Assembly: GCA_964494475.1 (NCBI GenBank)
Contig: CAZBRS010000004.1
Span: 72,426-136,425, forward strand
Source of the DNA: CAZBRS01 sp964494475
GTDB taxonomy: Bacteria > Myxococcota_A > UBA9042 > CAZBRS01
Reading direction: 5' to 3'
Length of the DNA: 64,000 nt
Shown here: one piece after another, positions 24,304-32,793 of the stretch
How the letters are laid out: every line of letters starts with the position of its first letter
Numbering within the stretch: position 1 is the first letter of the stretch
Translations under genes and position numbers: made by a program
Notes under the pieces: generated by a model
What the model was told of the DNA's origin: nothing
The model's input: only the letters and a program-made list of their open reading frames with translations
Database searches by the model: none

Positions 24304-26004
24304 ATGGGCTCTCGCCGACTCCTTTCCTCTGTGCTCGCGACGCTCGGCGCGCTGACCCTGGCCTCGATCGCGCTCGCGGGCCTCGGCTCGTGCGGCGCTG
24401 GGGGAGGCGCCGGCTCGCTCGCCGATGTCGGCGGCGCGCTCGAGGTCGGCCCCGACGCCACGTCGCCGGACGGCGTCGCGCCCGACGGCGGGGGCGTGAC
24501 CGCGCCCGAGCGGGTGGCGCGCTTCCCCTCCGAGCTTCCCTTCGAGGTGGCGCGCTCGAGCCCGGGCGGCGTGCCCCCCAGCGCCGCCGAGGTCGAGGCG
24601 TTCACGCGGCGCCTCAGCGGCTTCTTCGCGGCCACCGACTTCTTCCGGTGGGCGCGTCGCCACTCCCACGGCCTCGCCGAGCCGAACCCGTGGAGCGAGC
24701 CGCCCTACCTGATGTGGTGGCAGGACACCCTCGCGGTCCGGCAGGCGGACCTCGTCACGTTCCGGCACGTCGGCTTCTCCGACAACACCATGGCGTGGGT
24801 CGGGCGGGTCTTCGGGCCCGTCGTGGGGGCCTTCCTGACCCTCGAAGGCGCCGGGCAGCAGGGCCCGGTGCGCGAGCTCGTGCTGGGCTACATCCGAGGC
24901 TTCTCGGCCATGCTCGAGGGCAGCATCTGGGCCGAGGAGGATCCGGTCGTCGACACGATCATGGCGCGCGCCATCTTCCATCGCAACCACGCCTGGGAGC
25001 TGGACGGGGGACGCAAGGCGGCCGTGGACTACGAGCCCGTGCGCCGCGAGGTGTTCGAGCGGCGCCACGACACCCTGCACAACCCCGCCAACCCGACCTG
25101 GGGCGACATCTACGTGCGCACGAAGCGCTCCAAGGACGACTTCCCCTGGGTCTACCGCGTGCAGGTCCACCTGGCGCGAATCCTCTGGAGCTCCCCCGAC
25201 CAGGAGGTCCGCGGCGCCGCGCTGAAGCTCTACGACCAGCTGCAGGCCTTCGCCGCCGACGTCGTCGATCACGGCTACCTGATCCGGGCCAAGGGGCCGG
25301 GCGGCGAGATCTTCCTCCCCATGATGGAGGGCACCGACGTCGTGGACGACTTCGCGAGCCTGGTCGAGTTCGAGGGCATCGTCCCCAACGCCGAGTGCAA
25401 CGCCAAGCTGGGCGTCGCCCTGATCGCGACGGGGCAGCCCCTCGGCAACGACTGCGGCGCCGGAATCTCGAAGACTTACGAGGAGATCGCCCTCCTGCGC
25501 TACTACGGCCACACCTGGATGCAGTGGAACTTCCACGTCAGCGCCGTCGCGACGGCCCTCCTCTACGGCGCCAACGACGAGGCGCGCGGCCTGCTCACGG
25601 GCCTGGGGGAGCGCATGGACGAGCTGATGGTGCGCGACGACCAGACCTCGGCGGATCCCCGCTACCTGTCCGACGTCGCGCAGCTGCTGGTCCTGGCCGC
25701 GACCTACGGCCTGCCGCTCACGCCCGAAGAGGCGCGGCTGGTCATGACCGAGTACGCCCTCGCGGCCGACCACTACGAGCCCTACGCCCACTGGGATCTG
25801 TGGCGCGCCGACCTGCCCGACGGCGAGTACGAGGTCTACCCGGCGCGCGAGTCCGACCCCGCCGCCGGCCCCGTCAAGACCCACATCTGGGTCCCCGAGA
25901 TGCCCAACCTCTTCGAGTACTGCGCGTCGCCCGTTCGCGCCCGGGGCGGGGCGCCCTTCCTCGACTGCGACCTGTTCACCGGCCTCGCGTCCCCCACACC
26001 TTGA
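24304..26004 (+). CDS. large lipoprotein of unknown function
   Basis: The product is 566 aa. The lipobox is LGSC (Cys30), then a Gly/Asp-rich linker to about residue 70. The long C-terminal domain (about 75-566) is mostly helical, rich in Trp, Tyr and His, with patches such as PYLMWWQDTLAVRQADLV and YYGHTWMQWNFHVSAVATAL. It may be an alpha/alpha-toroid-like fold, but I recognise no motif and no catalytic residues. The stop codon overlaps an ATG of the next (VOC) gene by one base (TGATG), so co-expression is likely. Confidence 0.75.
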   Translation: MGSRRLLSSVLATLGALTLASIALAGLGSCGAGGGAGSLADVGGALEVGPDATSPDGVAPDGGGVTAPERVARFPSELPFEVARSSPGGVPPSAAEVEAFTRRLSGFFAATDFFRWARRHSHGLAEPNPWSEPPYLMWWQDTLAVRQADLVTFRHVGFSDNTMAWVGRVFGPVVGAFLTLEGAGQQGPVRELVLGYIRGFSAMLEGSIWAEEDPVVDTIMARAIFHRNHAWELDGGRKAAVDYEPVRREVFERRHDTLHNPANPTWGDIYVRTKRSKDDFPWVYRVQVHLARILWSSPDQEVRGAALKLYDQLQAFAADVVDHGYLIRAKGPGGEIFLPMMEGTDVVDDFASLVEFEGIVPNAECNAKLGVALIATGQPLGNDCGAGISKTYEEIALLRYYGHTWMQWNFHVSAVATALLYGANDEARGLLTGLGERMDELMVRDDQTSADPRYLSDVAQLLVLAATYGLPLTPEEARLVMTEYALAADHYEPYAHWDLWRADLPDGEYEVYPARESDPAAGPVKTHIWVPEMPNLFEYCASPVRARGGAPFLDCDLFTGLASPTP

Positions 26005-26015
26005 TGGAGTCTGCC

Positions 26016-26402
26016 ATGAAGAGGGTCACGGGAATCGGAGGCATCTTCTTCCAGGCCAAAGACGCCGCCGCGCTTCAAGCCTGGTACAAGCGGCACCTGG
26101 GCATCGACGTGCAGGCGTGGGGCGGCACGGCCTTCCCCTGGACCGACGACGCCGGAACCCCCGCGGGGGGAACCACCGTCTGGTCCATCGGAGCGGCCGA
26201 CAGCCACCCCTTCGCGCCGAGCACCTCGTCGTTCATGGTGAACTATCGGGTCGACGACCTGGCCGCGCTGCTCCAGGCGTTGCGCGACGAGCGCTGCCAC
26301 GTGCTCGAGAAGACCGACGACTCCGAGTACGGCAAATTCGGCTGGGTCCTCGACCCCGAGGGCAACAAGGTCGAGCTCTGGCAGCCCCCGGCCGGGCGGT
26401 AG
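26016..26402 (+). CDS. VOC/glyoxalase-fold protein
   Basis: The product is 128 aa with two beta-alpha-beta-beta-beta halves typical of the vicinal oxygen chelate family: GIGGIFFQAKDAAALQAWYKRHLGI at the start and FGWVLDPEGNKVELWQPP at the end. Glu in VELW is the usual metal ligand of the second half. Members act in aldehyde detoxification, dioxygenation or drug binding, and the substrate is unknown. The ATG at 26016 has GGAG 7 bases upstream. An in-frame ATG at 26004 overlaps the previous stop and would add four residues. Confidence 0.87.
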   Translation: MKRVTGIGGIFFQAKDAAALQAWYKRHLGIDVQAWGGTAFPWTDDAGTPAGGTTVWSIGAADSHPFAPSTSSFMVNYRVDDLAALLQALRDERCHVLEKTDDSEYGKFGWVLDPEGNKVELWQPPAGR

Positions 26403-26465
26403 CCGGTCAGGTCAGGGTGCCGTCCTGAAGCGGAGGATCGGCCACGTCACCGAGAGGAACGCCCC

Positions 26466-28157
26466 ATGGCCCGCATGCTGCCCCCCGATCCGCCCTATTG
26501 GGGCCCCGGTACGAAGGCCGAGCGGCTGGTCTTCGAGACCCTGCGCGCGAGCCTGCCCGACGAGGTGACCGTGGCCCACGGCACGCGCTTCCTCGACGTG
26601 CGCCAGGCCGCCGAGGGCGAGGCCGACTTCCTGATCCTGTGGCCGGATCGGGGCCTGCTGCTGGTCGAGTGCAAGGGGCACGGCGTGCGCCGGTGCAAGG
26701 ATCGCTCGTGGGTGCGCGTGGACGACGACGGGGAGCACCCCCTGGGCGAGAGCCCGTTCGAGCAGGCCGAGACGTGCGTCCGCAAGCTCGTGTCGCTGCT
26801 GGAGCCCCGGCTGCGTCGGCTGTTCCCGGCGCTCGACGGGCGCTTCCCGTTCCCCTTCGGCCACGCCGTGATCTTCCCCTTCACCCGCCTCGACGATCGC
26901 GAGCTGCCCCTCGAGGCGCCGCGCGCGATCGCGTGGGATTCCAGCGATCTCGTCCGCCTGCGGGAGCGGGTCGAGGGGGCGCTGGACGTGTACGGGGTTC
27001 GTGCAGGTCGGCGCGTGCTGCTCACCGAGCGGCGCGACGTGAAGCGCTTCCTCGACTCGGCGCTGCTGCCCCGCCTGGACCTCGTGCCCACCCTGGGGGC
27101 GCGCCTGGAGGCCGAGCGGAGCGCGTTCGTGCAGTTGACCGTCGAGCAGCGCGCGGTGGTCGACGGGCTCCGCGACAACCAACGCCTCTTCGTGCAAGGT
27201 GGCGCAGGCACCGGCAAGACCGTGCTGGCGCTCGATGCCGCGCGGCGGCACGCCGAAGCCGGCCGCGACGTGCTGCTGGTGTGCTTCACCGAGTGGCTGG
27301 CCGGCGAGATCCAGGCGCGCGTGGCCGAACTGGACGCCGCCCCCGGCTCCATCCGTGCGGTGCGCTTCCATGCCCTGTGCCTCGAGGCTTACTCCCGCCT
27401 GGGCTTGCCCGACCCCACGCCCGCCCCCGATGCCCCGCCCGAGGCCGTGGGCCGCTTCTGGAACGACGAAGCCCCCGAGATGCTGTTCGACGCGATCACG
27501 CAGGGCGCGATGCCGGGCTGGGACGCCATCGTGGTCGACGAGGGCCAGGACTTCGCGGCCGCGTGGTGGGAGGTGCTGGAGGGACTGTTCCGCGACGAGG
27601 AGCAGGGGCACCTCGCCGTCTTCTACGACCCTCGGCAGGACATCTTCGGCCGCTCGTCGGCGGTGCCCTGCAAGACCGGGGCGCGGTACACCCTGCCCCA
27701 CGCGATGAGGAACACCAAGGCCATCGCCCGGTTCGTCGCGACGCTGGGAGAGGCGCCGGTCGCTCCGCACCCAAACTGCCCCGAGGGCGACCCCGTCGAC
27801 GTGCGCGCCCAGGAGCCCGGCGATCGCGCGCGCGGGCAGATCGCCAACCTCGTTCGCGACCTGGTGGACCGCGAGGGCGTCGACCCGGCTACCGTGGCCA
27901 TCCTGACGCCCCACTCGCGGCGGCATTCGTTCCTGGCCGGACAGACCGCCCTCGGAGGCGTTCCGCTGGCCGACCATCCCTCCGACCGCGCGGGCAAGCT
28001 GCTGCACGCCACCATCGGCAAGTACAAGGGGCTGGAGGCCGACGTGGTGATCGTGGCCGACGTGGATCGGACCGATCCGCGCTCCGAGGCCAAGGCCCTC
28101 TACGTGGCCGCGTCACGGGCGCGGCAGCGGCTGTTCGTGTTCGAGAAGAGAGCGTGA
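26466..28157 (+). CDS. NERD nuclease-domain superfamily I helicase
   Basis: The product is 563 aa. An N-terminal NERD (nuclease-related) domain (about 15-130) shows the pattern EADFLILWPDRGLLLVECKG. It is followed by a UvrD/Rep-like SF1 helicase with Walker A GGAGTGKT (245-252), a Walker B variant VDEGQDF (357-363), and C-terminal motifs GKYKGLEADVVIV and ALYVAASRARQRL. Such fusions occur in DNA repair and in defence islands. It opens the accessory region of the window and converges with the HD-protein gene. The TGCGACA-type operator of the downstream cluster is not present upstream of it. Confidence 0.88.
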   Translation: MARMLPPDPPYWGPGTKAERLVFETLRASLPDEVTVAHGTRFLDVRQAAEGEADFLILWPDRGLLLVECKGHGVRRCKDRSWVRVDDDGEHPLGESPFEQAETCVRKLVSLLEPRLRRLFPALDGRFPFPFGHAVIFPFTRLDDRELPLEAPRAIAWDSSDLVRLRERVEGALDVYGVRAGRRVLLTERRDVKRFLDSALLPRLDLVPTLGARLEAERSAFVQLTVEQRAVVDGLRDNQRLFVQGGAGTGKTVLALDAARRHAEAGRDVLLVCFTEWLAGEIQARVAELDAAPGSIRAVRFHALCLEAYSRLGLPDPTPAPDAPPEAVGRFWNDEAPEMLFDAITQGAMPGWDAIVVDEGQDFAAAWWEVLEGLFRDEEQGHLAVFYDPRQDIFGRSSAVPCKTGARYTLPHAMRNTKAIARFVATLGEAPVAPHPNCPEGDPVDVRAQEPGDRARGQIANLVRDLVDREGVDPATVAILTPHSRRHSFLAGQTALGGVPLADHPSDRAGKLLHATIGKYKGLEADVVIVADVDRTDPRSEAKALYVAASRARQRLFVFEKRA

Positions 28158-28175
28158 CGCGCGAGCGGTGCGTCG

Positions 28176-28790
28176 CTACTCGCCGTCTCCTTCCAACACG
28201 CCGCCCGCCCAGTTGTCGGCGCACTGCAACAGCCGCGTGAGGCGCGTCTCGCGGTGGGCCACGTTGTGGTTCTCGTCGACGTACTGTCCGTCGTGGTAGC
28301 GGACGGCCTGCGCCTCGTCGTCGGTGAGCGGCAGGTGCTGCGCCAGCAGGAACAGGCTGCGCGTGGGGATGTCGAGGTGCACGAGGTCCTGGTTCACGAG
28401 GTAGTGCACGCCCCGCTTTTCGACCCACCAGCGGTCGGGGTTGGGCAGGTAGAAGGGGCGACCGGGCATGCCGGCCTTGCCCAGGTCGTGGAACAGCGCG
28501 GCGATCACGCACGACTCGACGGGCAACTCGGGGGCCAGCGCGTCGCGCAGCTTCAGGAGCGTCTCGGTCACGTTGACCGAGTGCTCGAGCAGGCCGCCGG
28601 GGCGGCACAGGTGAAAGCGCGTGGAGGCCGGCGCGTCGAGCCAGGCCATCTGGCTTCGCAGGAAGCGGTCGAACGCCCGCACGGCCTCGGCGCGCGTGTC
28701 GCACAGCTCCAGCAGCGCTTCGTAGCGCGCCAGAACGGCGTCGCGCGGCGAGAGCTCGGCGGCGTTCATCGTGGGGGTCGGGAGGGTCAT
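28176..28790 (-). CDS. HD-domain phosphohydrolase-like protein
   Basis: The product is 204 aa. HD-domain residues are His70 (LEHSVNVTETLL), His101-Asp102 (ALFHDLGKAG) and Asp192 (CADNWAG), the H...HD...D metal site of nucleotide or nucleic-acid phosphohydrolases. No second domain is attached. The start at 28790 lacks a good ribosome site; ATG 28769 is an alternative. A palindrome (28844-28868) sits about 55 bases upstream, so the gene is probably controlled separately from the SWIM-type gene before it. It belongs to the zinc-ribbon/SWIM cluster described in the findings. The substrate is unknown. Confidence 0.82.
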   Translation of the reverse strand: MTLPTPTMNAAELSPRDAVLARYEALLELCDTRAEAVRAFDRFLRSQMAWLDAPASTRFHLCRPGGLLEHSVNVTETLLKLRDALAPELPVESCVIAALFHDLGKAGMPGRPFYLPNPDRWWVEKRGVHYLVNQDLVHLDIPTRSLFLLAQHLPLTDDEAQAVRYHDGQYVDENHNVAHRETRLTRLLQCADNWAGGVLEGDGE

Positions 28791-28843
28791 CGTGTCGTCG
28801 AGCCTTTCTGCTCTTCGTCTTCGTCGGGACAAGACTACGCGCC

Positions 28844-28868
28844 GGGTGCGACAGGTGGCGTCGCACCC
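28844..28868. promoter_or_regulatory. operator copy 1 (TGCGACA-type palindrome)
   Basis: TGCGACA-GGTGG-CGTCGCA at 28847-28865, extended to a perfect 9-base inverted repeat GGGTGCGAC-N7-GTCGCACCC. It lies between the SWIM-type gene stop and the HD gene start and is the most symmetric of five related sites. Confidence 0.65.
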
Positions 28869-28876
28869 GAACCACG

Positions 28877-29497
28877 CTACAGCAACAGATCGATCAACTG
28901 GTGCCGGTGCTCGGGGAACTTCAGGAGCACGGCCACCACGTGCCGACAGACCACCCCCGCACGCTTCCGCTGCTGGCGCTGCTGGTCGAGGCAGGTGCAG
29001 GTGGGCTCGACCTGCCAGGCGGGGTCGACCTCGACCGTGTACCACGCCGACCAACCGCGCCGCGTGAAGCGATAGATCTCGAGCCCCTCGGGAGAGTCGG
29101 GCCGACGCTTGATGGTGAACGTCGAGAGCACCTCGCGCACGGCGCCCAGCACGCGGCGATCGCGCGCCCCGTTCTCGTCGGAGCCCTGGCCCGCGGAAGG
29201 CAGGGCCCCCGGATCGCCCGGAAAGAACGGAGCCGCCGAGGGAGGGCGCATCAGCTGACCGTCGATGACCAGGGGCCCCTCGCGCCCGCGCTCGACCAGC
29301 CAGGGGAGCCAGTCGGCCAGGTCGTGTCGCTTGGGGCGCGCGCCGGAGTCGTCGCGCACGTAAAAGCTCTGCGAGGTCACCCGGGTCACGCGGAAATGCC
29401 GGCGCTCCCACCACTTGGGCGTGACTTCGCCGATGAAGACGTCGAGGCCCTTGCGGGGAGCGGAGGGGGCGGGGGGGAGCATGGCGGGGGCCGTCAC
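28877..29497 (-). CDS. SWIM-type zinc-binding protein, unknown
   Basis: The product is about 206 aa. The C-terminal motif CTC-x13-CRH inside TCTCLDQQRQQRKRAGVVCRH is the CxC...CxH pattern of SWIM zinc fingers, which bind DNA or proteins. The N-terminal part (FIGEVTPKWWERRHFRVTRV, SQSFYVRDDSG) looks like a small beta domain that I do not recognise. The GTG at 29497 overlaps the stop of the zinc-ribbon gene (GTGA). ATG 29482, five codons later, is an alternative start. Coupled translation links it to the upstream zinc-ribbon protein. Confidence 0.75.
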   Translation of the reverse strand: MTAPAMLPPAPSAPRKGLDVFIGEVTPKWWERRHFRVTRVTSQSFYVRDDSGARPKRHDLADWLPWLVERGREGPLVIDGQLMRPPSAAPFFPGDPGALPSAGQGSDENGARDRRVLGAVREVLSTFTIKRRPDSPEGLEIYRFTRRGWSAWYTVEVDPAWQVEPTCTCLDQQRQQRKRAGVVCRHVVAVLLKFPEHRHQLIDLLL

Positions 29498-30063
29498 GAG
29501 CAAAGCCCGTCGGTGAGCGAGGCCAGGCCCGGCGTCTCGCGCTCCAGCAGCAGGCCCTCGACCACGTCGAAGGAGAGCCCCGACCCGCGGCAGGGGGAGG
29601 GCGCCACGGGAGGTCGCGCGGTCGGCGTGCCGTGCTCGCGGGCCCAGGTCGCGGGCAGGACGGTCATGGCGGGCAGGTGCGCGACCTCGCGGATCCAATC
29701 GAAGCCCTTCACGGAGTGGGCGTCGTGCACCAGGTGGGGGCAGGCCGAACAGAAGCCGGACCAGGACCCCAGGCTGAGCCCTCGGAGGCTGCGCGCGACC
29801 AGCACCGCGCCGCCGCATTGGGGGCAGACGTCGCGAAGAAGGCCCTGCTGCCACCCGCAGAGCAGCGACCCGAGGGTCGGGAAGATCGCGCCCCCGTAGA
29901 GGAACACGAACGCCGTCCAGTTCGAGCGGCTGGCCGCCAGCCGCGGGCTCGCCAGGAGGGTCTCGCGCTGCTGCCAGAAGAAGCGCAGCTGCTCGAGCAC
30001 GCGACGCGCCTCGAGGTCGGCCTTCGTGCGGGGGCTGACGATGGCGCGTTCGGGGAGGGGCAT
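29494..30063 (-). CDS. CPxCGG zinc-ribbon protein, paralogue 1
   Basis: The product is 189 aa. A helical N-terminus (EQLRFFWQQRETLLASPRL) leads to a zinc-ribbon-like core with CPQCGG and CSACP (about 90-120). It shares the pattern L-x-W-x2-R-x4-A-x-PRLxASR...PTL...GLL...CPxCGGxxLVAR...CxACP with the 301-aa protein encoded at 31257-32162, so the two are paralogues. I do not recognise a named family. ATG 30063 is preferred over 30123 because GAGGGA lies 5 bases upstream. It is divergent from yhcG across an operator palindrome. Confidence 0.75.
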   Translation of the reverse strand: MPLPERAIVSPRTKADLEARRVLEQLRFFWQQRETLLASPRLAASRSNWTAFVFLYGGAIFPTLGSLLCGWQQGLLRDVCPQCGGAVLVARSLRGLSLGSWSGFCSACPHLVHDAHSVKGFDWIREVAHLPAMTVLPATWAREHGTPTARPPVAPSPCRGSGLSFDVVEGLLLERETPGLASLTDGLCS

Positions 30064-30144
30064 CCGTCCCTCGCGGCGGCTTTCGACTCGACGATCATGC
30101 CTCGGGGCTTTGGGGGTTCGCATGGTCGAACAATGGTCTTTGGG

Positions 30145-30163
30145 TGCGACAGGCCGTGTCGCA
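30145..30163. promoter_or_regulatory. operator copy 2 (TGCGACA-type palindrome)
   Basis: TGCGACA-GGCCG-TGTCGCA is a perfect 7-5-7 inverted repeat in the divergent gap between the zinc-ribbon gene (start 30063) and yhcG (start 30207). It is well placed to control both. A -10-like GATACT follows at 30166-30171. Confidence 0.7.
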
Positions 30164-30206
30164 AATGATACTCATGACGGACGGAGCCAACATAAGAGGA
30201 TCTGCC

Positions 30207-31065
30207 GTGACGGATCTCGTTCCGACCGACTATGGCGCCTTCCTCGACGCCCTGAAAGCGCGCGTGAAGTCCGCTCGCGTGCGGGCGGCCCTGGCCGCCA
30301 ACCGGGAGCTGGTGCTGCTCTACTGGAGCATCGGCCGCGACATCCTGGGTCGACAGGCCCAGCAGGGATGGGGGGCCGCGGTGATCGACCGGCTGTCCCG
30401 CGACCTGCGCCACGAGTTCCCGGACATGAAGGGCTTCTCGCCGCGAAACCTCAAGTACATGCGGGCCTTTGCCGAGGCCTGGCCCGACGAGCCAATCGTG
30501 CAACAGACCGTTGCACAATTGCCCTGGGGTCACGTCGTCCGCATCCTCGACCGGGCTCACGAGCCCGAGGTCCGCCGGTTCTACGTCGAGCAGGCGCTGG
30601 CCCTGGGGTGGTCGCGCGACGTGCTGCTGCTGCACATGGACCGGGGTCTGCACGCCCGGCAGGGGCAAGCGGTCTCGAACTTCCCCGCGACCCTGCCGAA
30701 GTCCGACTCCGACCTCGCCGTCCAGGCGCTGAAAGACCCCTACGTGTTCGACTTCCTGGGCCTCGGCGACGAAGCCCACGAGCGCGAGATCGAGCGCGCG
30801 ATGATCGTGCACATCCGGGATAATGAACTTCTACCTGTCGGCCGTGGACGATCTCGTGCGCGACCCCGCGAACGACGGCCCGAGCATCGGGCTGGTGCTG
30901 TGCCAGCGCAAGAACCGGGTCGTGGCCGAGTACGCGCTGCGCGACCTCGACAAGCCCATCGGTGTTGCCGACCTGCACCTGACGCGGCTGCTGCCGGAGG
31001 GCTTCCAGCAGAGCCTGCCCACGGTCGAAGCCATCGAGGCCGAGCTGCGGGATCTGCCCACCTGA
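30207..31065 (+). pseudogene. broken YhcG/DUF1016 PDDEXK nuclease gene (internal deletion and frameshift)
   Basis: The 5' part (30207 to about 30825) encodes the DUF1016 N-terminal domain: TDYGAFLDALKARVKSAR, LYWSIGRDILGRQ, GFSPRNLKYMRAFAEAW. It continues into the start of the C-terminal domain (EREIERAMIVHIRDN). In the next frame, 30823-31065 encodes the end of the nuclease domain (NFYLSAVDDLVRDP, CQRKNRVVAEYALRDLDKPIGV). The roughly 50 residues that normally lie between them, holding the PD-(D/E)xK core, are missing. The gene cannot make an active nuclease. The GTG at 30207 is the start, with AGAGGA 6 bases upstream. Confidence 0.85.
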
Positions 31066-31083
31066 CCGTCTCGTGCGTCGCTA

Positions 31084-31102
31084 TGCGACACCCCCTGTCG
31101 CA
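31084..31102. promoter_or_regulatory. operator copy 3 (TGCGACA-type palindrome)
   Basis: TGCGACA-CCCCC-TGTCGCA is a perfect 7-5-7 inverted repeat just after the yhcG remnant, about 155 bases before the second zinc-ribbon gene. The remaining leader (31103-31256) shows no gene. It ends with a strong AAGGAGG ribosome site. Confidence 0.65.
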
Positions 31103-31256
31103 CCCCCAATCTAACCTGACCCCGTCGCCGCTTTACCACCAGCTACTTGCAGGGCGACTCAGCGGGCCTCCCCGCCGCTCCCGCCGACGCGGGGCGAAGT
31201 ACTGCTAAAGGCTGGCGGGGTCTCCTCCTCGCCGGTCCGGCTGGAAGGAGGTTCCC

Positions 31257-32162
31257 TTGCCGTCCCACGATTGCCCGTGCCCCTCGTCGGCCATCCACCT
31301 GCTCCTCTACCTGCGCGACGCCTGGGAGCATCGCGACCAGGTGCTGGCCCACCCGCGCCTGCGGGCGTCACGGACCGCCTGGTTCGTGTTCACCTACAGG
31401 CCCGCCTCGTGCGCCCGGTACCCCACGCTCGCCGAGCTCTTCGCCTGCTGGGAGGCCGGGTTGCTGCACGCCCGGTGCCCGCGCTGCGGCGGCCCGGCGC
31501 TGGTCGCGCGCGTGGTGCAGACGTTCGGCGGCGGCACCTGGGGCGGGATCTGCACCGCTTGTCCCGCCCTGCTCGAGGCCGTGCCCACCGAGGACATGCG
31601 CCTGGTGATCGAGGTGGGGCTCATCGTTCCCACGACCCTTGGCGACCCCCCGGTCGTCCACCCCGTCGACGCGCACGCCACCTGGGCCCGGGGCGTCTCG
31701 GCCTACGATCTGGGCATCAGCTACGCGTCCATGGCCATCGGCCACCTGTCGTTCCCCATGCTCATCGAGGCCCCCGACGGCCACCGCTGGTTCTACGAGC
31801 CCGTCGAGCGCGTCCTGGAAGACGCCGCCGGCCACGTGCTGGCCGAGCACGACGAGACCAGCGTGCGCTTGCCGGACGGCACGTTGCTCGCGCGCCGCGA
31901 GGGCCCCCTCCTGGTCCTGGTCGAGGACGGCCGGGAGCGGCCCTGGCTCGAGCGCATCCGGTTGGACGGCGCGTCCGTGCACGTGGAGGCCGGCGTCACG
32001 TACCTGCCGCAGCGCTATCAGGAGCACCGCGGCGACCTGCTCTGCTGGAAGGACCAGCCCTGCCTGCGCGTCGAAGGCCCGGTGCCCATGGACCTGCTGC
32101 TGCTGCTGGCCGACGGACGGGTGCCGCCGGCAGACCCGAACGCGCCACCCGATTGGAGGTGA
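31257..32162 (+). CDS. CPxCGG zinc-ribbon protein, paralogue 2
   Basis: The product is 301 aa. The N-terminal about 110 residues are paralogous to the 189-aa protein at 29494-30063: LYLRDAWEHRDQVLAHPRL, a CPRCGG knuckle and CTACP. The long C-terminal extension (about 150-301) has beta-rich segments such as PDGHRWFYEPVERVLEDAAG that I cannot assign. The start is a TTG, accepted because AAGGAGG lies 5 bases upstream and no ATG/GTG with a ribosome site competes. Three bases after its stop begins a 141-aa protein, so the two form an operon under operator copy 3. Confidence 0.75.
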   Translation: MPSHDCPCPSSAIHLLLYLRDAWEHRDQVLAHPRLRASRTAWFVFTYRPASCARYPTLAELFACWEAGLLHARCPRCGGPALVARVVQTFGGGTWGGICTACPALLEAVPTEDMRLVIEVGLIVPTTLGDPPVVHPVDAHATWARGVSAYDLGISYASMAIGHLSFPMLIEAPDGHRWFYEPVERVLEDAAGHVLAEHDETSVRLPDGTLLARREGPLLVLVEDGRERPWLERIRLDGASVHVEAGVTYLPQRYQEHRGDLLCWKDQPCLRVEGPVPMDLLLLLADGRVPPADPNAPPDWR

Positions 32163-32165
32163 GCC

Positions 32166-32591
32166 ATGGGACTCCGTGGCGCTGCGTACTGGCTCTTCCC
32201 GGACGGGCCCGTGCGGACGGTGGGCACGTCGCACGTGGACGAGCTGATCCGAGACCCCGCGGCTTTCGGCTGGACCCGGGCCGAGATCGAGGCGGCGTAC
32301 GCCCGCCACGGCGAGCCGCTCGGCTGGGAGGGCTTCGCGCGCGAGGAGCTGATCCGGGCGACCGTGAAAAGGGGGTTCGTGCGGGTGCGGGAGCACATTG
32401 GGCGGGGCGGGTGCGTCTGGAGCGTGACGGTGGGGGCGATGGACGAGCCTACGCGAGCGCTGCTCTCGGCCTGGGTCGAGCGGGTGGAGCCGGCCTGGAA
32501 GCGGGGCATGCCGGCCAGGGTGCTGGTGGTCGACGTCGGAGAGGTGGTCGAATCGAGCGCGTTGATGGAGATCGGACGACAGAGGGGGTAA
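32166..32591 (+). CDS. hypothetical protein linked to the zinc-ribbon gene
   Basis: The product is 141 aa, soluble, with alternating helices and a central motif GWTRAEIEAAYARHGEPLGW followed by AREELIRATVKRGFVRVR. I have seen similar uncharacterised proteins in mobile or phage-like contexts, but no function is known to me. The ATG is preceded by GGAGGTGAG, which contains the stop of the zinc-ribbon gene. It was probably inherited as part of the same module. Confidence 0.7.
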   Translation: MGLRGAAYWLFPDGPVRTVGTSHVDELIRDPAAFGWTRAEIEAAYARHGEPLGWEGFAREELIRATVKRGFVRVREHIGRGGCVWSVTVGAMDEPTRALLSAWVERVEPAWKRGMPARVLVVDVGEVVESSALMEIGRQRG

Positions 32592-32678
32592 CAGACGCAG
32601 TCTGCCAGGATGGCAAGGTGGCGTTCGTGGTCGCTCGTGCCTGCGTGACGGGAGACTGACCGTCGCGCTGCCCTTCGG

Positions 32679-32697
32679 TGTGACAGAAACCGTCGCA
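32679..32697. promoter_or_regulatory. operator copy 4 (degenerate)
   Basis: TGTGACA-GAAAC-CGTCGCA keeps the 7-5-7 layout with two changes from the TGCGACA/TGTCGCA consensus. No start codon lies close downstream on either strand, so it may be orphaned. Confidence 0.45.
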
Positions 32698-32793
32698 TCT
32701 GGCACCTGAAGCGACTGGTCCTTGTTCTACAGTCAGGCCACGGGCGAGGTTCGACTTGGAGAATTGCCGAGTCTTCCAAGAGTCCGGGGCGAA

